Shown: positions 63,099-64,000 of the stretch, piece after piece | Layout: each line of letters begins with the position of its first letter | Position numbering within the stretch: the stretch's first letter is position 1 | Origin: Phyllobacterium sp. T1293 | GTDB lineage: Bacteria; Pseudomonadota; Alphaproteobacteria; Rhizobiales; Rhizobiaceae | Length of the DNA: 64,000 bases | Assembly: GCF_020731415.2 (NCBI RefSeq) | Contig: NZ_CP088274.1 | Coordinates: 62,001 to 126,000, forward strand | Direction: 5' to 3' | Notes under the pieces: generated by a model | Told to the model about the DNA's origin: nothing | The model's database searches: none | The model's input: the letters and a program-made list of their open reading frames with translations, nothing else | Position numbers and translations under genes: made by a program

Positions 63099-63734
63099 AT
63101 GTTGACGCTTTATTACTTTCCGCATGCCTGCTCGATGGCTTCTCATGTTGCGCTGGAAGAGGCGGGAGCTGTCTTCGAATTGAAGAAGGTAAACATCCTG
63201 ACGGGCGAGCAGTTCAAACCTGACTACCGAGAGATCAACCCGCGGGCGAAGGTGCCAGCACTTCGCTTCGACCATGGTGAGGTTCTGTTGGAATCCACCG
63301 CTATCCTCGGCTGGATCGGGAATGCTTTTCCTGATCGAGCACTACTCGGCAGAGATCCGTTTGAACGAGCGCAGACAATTGCGACCTGTGCCTGGCTCTC
63401 CGGTACCGTCCATCCTACATTCACAAAGTTTTACCACCCTGAGCAGGTGGTATCGGACAAGAGCCTGTTTGCAGCCGTAAAAGCGAAAAGCAAAGAGAAC
63501 TATTGGGATCACCTCCAGGAAATGGACCGCATCATGGAAGGCCGGACGTGGATGATGGGTAGTCATTTCACTGTCGCTGACCCATATGCCCTCGTGTTCT
63601 TCTCTTGGGGACGCGATCTCGGGCTGCCGATCAGTGAACTTACCAATCTCATGACCCTGAAAGACCGTCTGATTGAGCGGCCGGCAGCTCGTCGTGTGCT
63701 TGAGAAGGAGAAGAGCGTCCTATTATCCCTGTGA
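63099..63734 (+). CDS. Glutathione S-transferase
   Basis: A 211-residue cytosolic GST: thioredoxin-like N-terminal domain (LTLYYFPHACSMASHVALEEAG, INPRAKVPALRFDHGEVLLESTAILGWIG with the cis-Pro and the Glu-Ser glutathione contact) and an all-helical C-terminal domain (FTVADPYALVFFSWGRDLGLPI). It resembles beta-class bacterial GSTs. ATG 63099 follows AAAAAAGGA. With the hydrolases on each side it suggests a detoxification unit under the LysR gene. Confidence 0.94.
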   Translation: MLTLYYFPHACSMASHVALEEAGAVFELKKVNILTGEQFKPDYREINPRAKVPALRFDHGEVLLESTAILGWIGNAFPDRALLGRDPFERAQTIATCAWLSGTVHPTFTKFYHPEQVVSDKSLFAAVKAKSKENYWDHLQEMDRIMEGRTWMMGSHFTVADPYALVFFSWGRDLGLPISELTNLMTLKDRLIERPAARRVLEKEKSVLLSL

Positions 63735-63941
63735 CCCGTTGGCCGATGGGAACGGCACAATGAGTGGCGTTTTTTAAGTGGTCCGTGTTTGTTGTTGGTT
63801 TTCCGATTCAATTTCTCGTGTGGATACAGAGAACTGGCGATGAAGATGTTTCGTTTTTCTGTTGCGCAAATTGTCTCGGTGCCGAACAGTCGAAGATCGG
63901 CGGGATGGAAGTACAGAACACACAATTGAGGGAATTGCTGC

Positions 63942-64000
63942 ATGAAGCCCTTCCAGATCAGTATCGCCGACGAACAGATCGAGGACCTGAAAACACGCGT
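63942..64000 (+). CDS. Epoxide hydrolase, N-terminal fragment (runs off the window)
   Basis: Only 19 codons are present: MKPFQISIADEQIEDLKTR. The start matches the epoxide hydrolase N-terminal domain (KPF-I-I-DE-LDDLK-RL). ATG 63942 has GAGGGAATTGCTGC upstream. It follows the GST gene on the same strand, with a 207-nt gap. The call rests on a short segment. Confidence 0.65.
   Translation, partial: MKPFQISIADEQIEDLKTR

Overview
The window reads as part of an alphaproteobacterial (probably Hyphomicrobiales/Rhizobiales) genome from a facultative, lanthanide-dependent methylotroph that can also assimilate CO2 by the Calvin cycle. The evidence is a XoxF-type methanol dehydrogenase carrying the lanthanide Asp, a full pqqABCDE set, tetrahydromethanopterin (H4MPT) cofactor genes, a red-type (form IC) RuBisCO operon with cbbX and cbbR, and rhizobial-style exopolysaccharide genes. 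The same combination occurs, as I recall, on the pSymB replicon of Sinorhizobium meliloti. The species cannot be named from the sequence alone.

Layout: (1) 1-7079, H4MPT cofactor biosynthesis plus fae (formaldehyde-activating enzyme). A five-gene minus-strand operon has overlapping starts and stops and includes an MfnB-FolB fusion. (2) 7225-12337, a plus-strand operon for the PQQ-associated ABC system (binding protein, beta-propeller, cupredoxin-like protein, ATPase, permease, helical periplasmic protein). It resembles the lut lanthanide-uptake locus but has no TonB receptor here. (3) 12341-19633, minus strand, xoxF-xoxG-xoxJ-CxxxCW protein-pqqA-B-C-D-E. (4) 20079-25094, a small Cys-containing secreted protein, then a minus-strand operon joining a nitrate/taurine-type ABC importer to a quinoprotein-relay zinc hydrolase and a SoxYZ-like carrier. 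(5) 25450-36099, a cytochrome c, then the minus-strand cbbF-P-T-A-L-S-X-E operon with a thioredoxin-like gene at its end and a divergent cbbR. (6) 36704-46536, regulators, small membrane proteins and a four-gene exopolysaccharide operon (TackOD1-like protein, GT2 synthase, HlyD-like protein, polyprenyl glycosylphosphotransferase). A palindrome related to ATGTAAC-N-GTTACAT occurs three times here. (7) 47099-50253, DUF4139 and DUF2867 proteins and a small DMT-type transporter. (8) 50710-59809, three tandem Tail Collar proteins, a GNAT and a DUF6916-like protein, convergent with a 2146-residue autotransporter full of Ig-like repeats. (9) 60438-64000, a frameshifted and truncated CaiB pseudogene, a LysR regulator, an alpha/beta hydrolase, a GST and the start of an epoxide hydrolase.

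How it fits together: XoxF with PQQ and a lanthanide oxidises methanol to formaldehyde, passing electrons to XoxG. Fae condenses formaldehyde with H4MPT made by the left-hand genes. Oxidation to formate and CO2 is presumably encoded elsewhere (no mch, mtd, fhc or fdh is seen). The cbb operon fixes the CO2. Regions 6-9 look like accessory cell-surface and detoxification functions. Several RNA-level elements (hairpins between xoxF and xoxG, between pqqA and pqqB, in the xoxF leader, over a ribosome binding site, and a perfect 17-bp inverted repeat at 25262-25303) are the least explained parts. No tRNA, rRNA, CRISPR array or intact insertion sequence was recognised.
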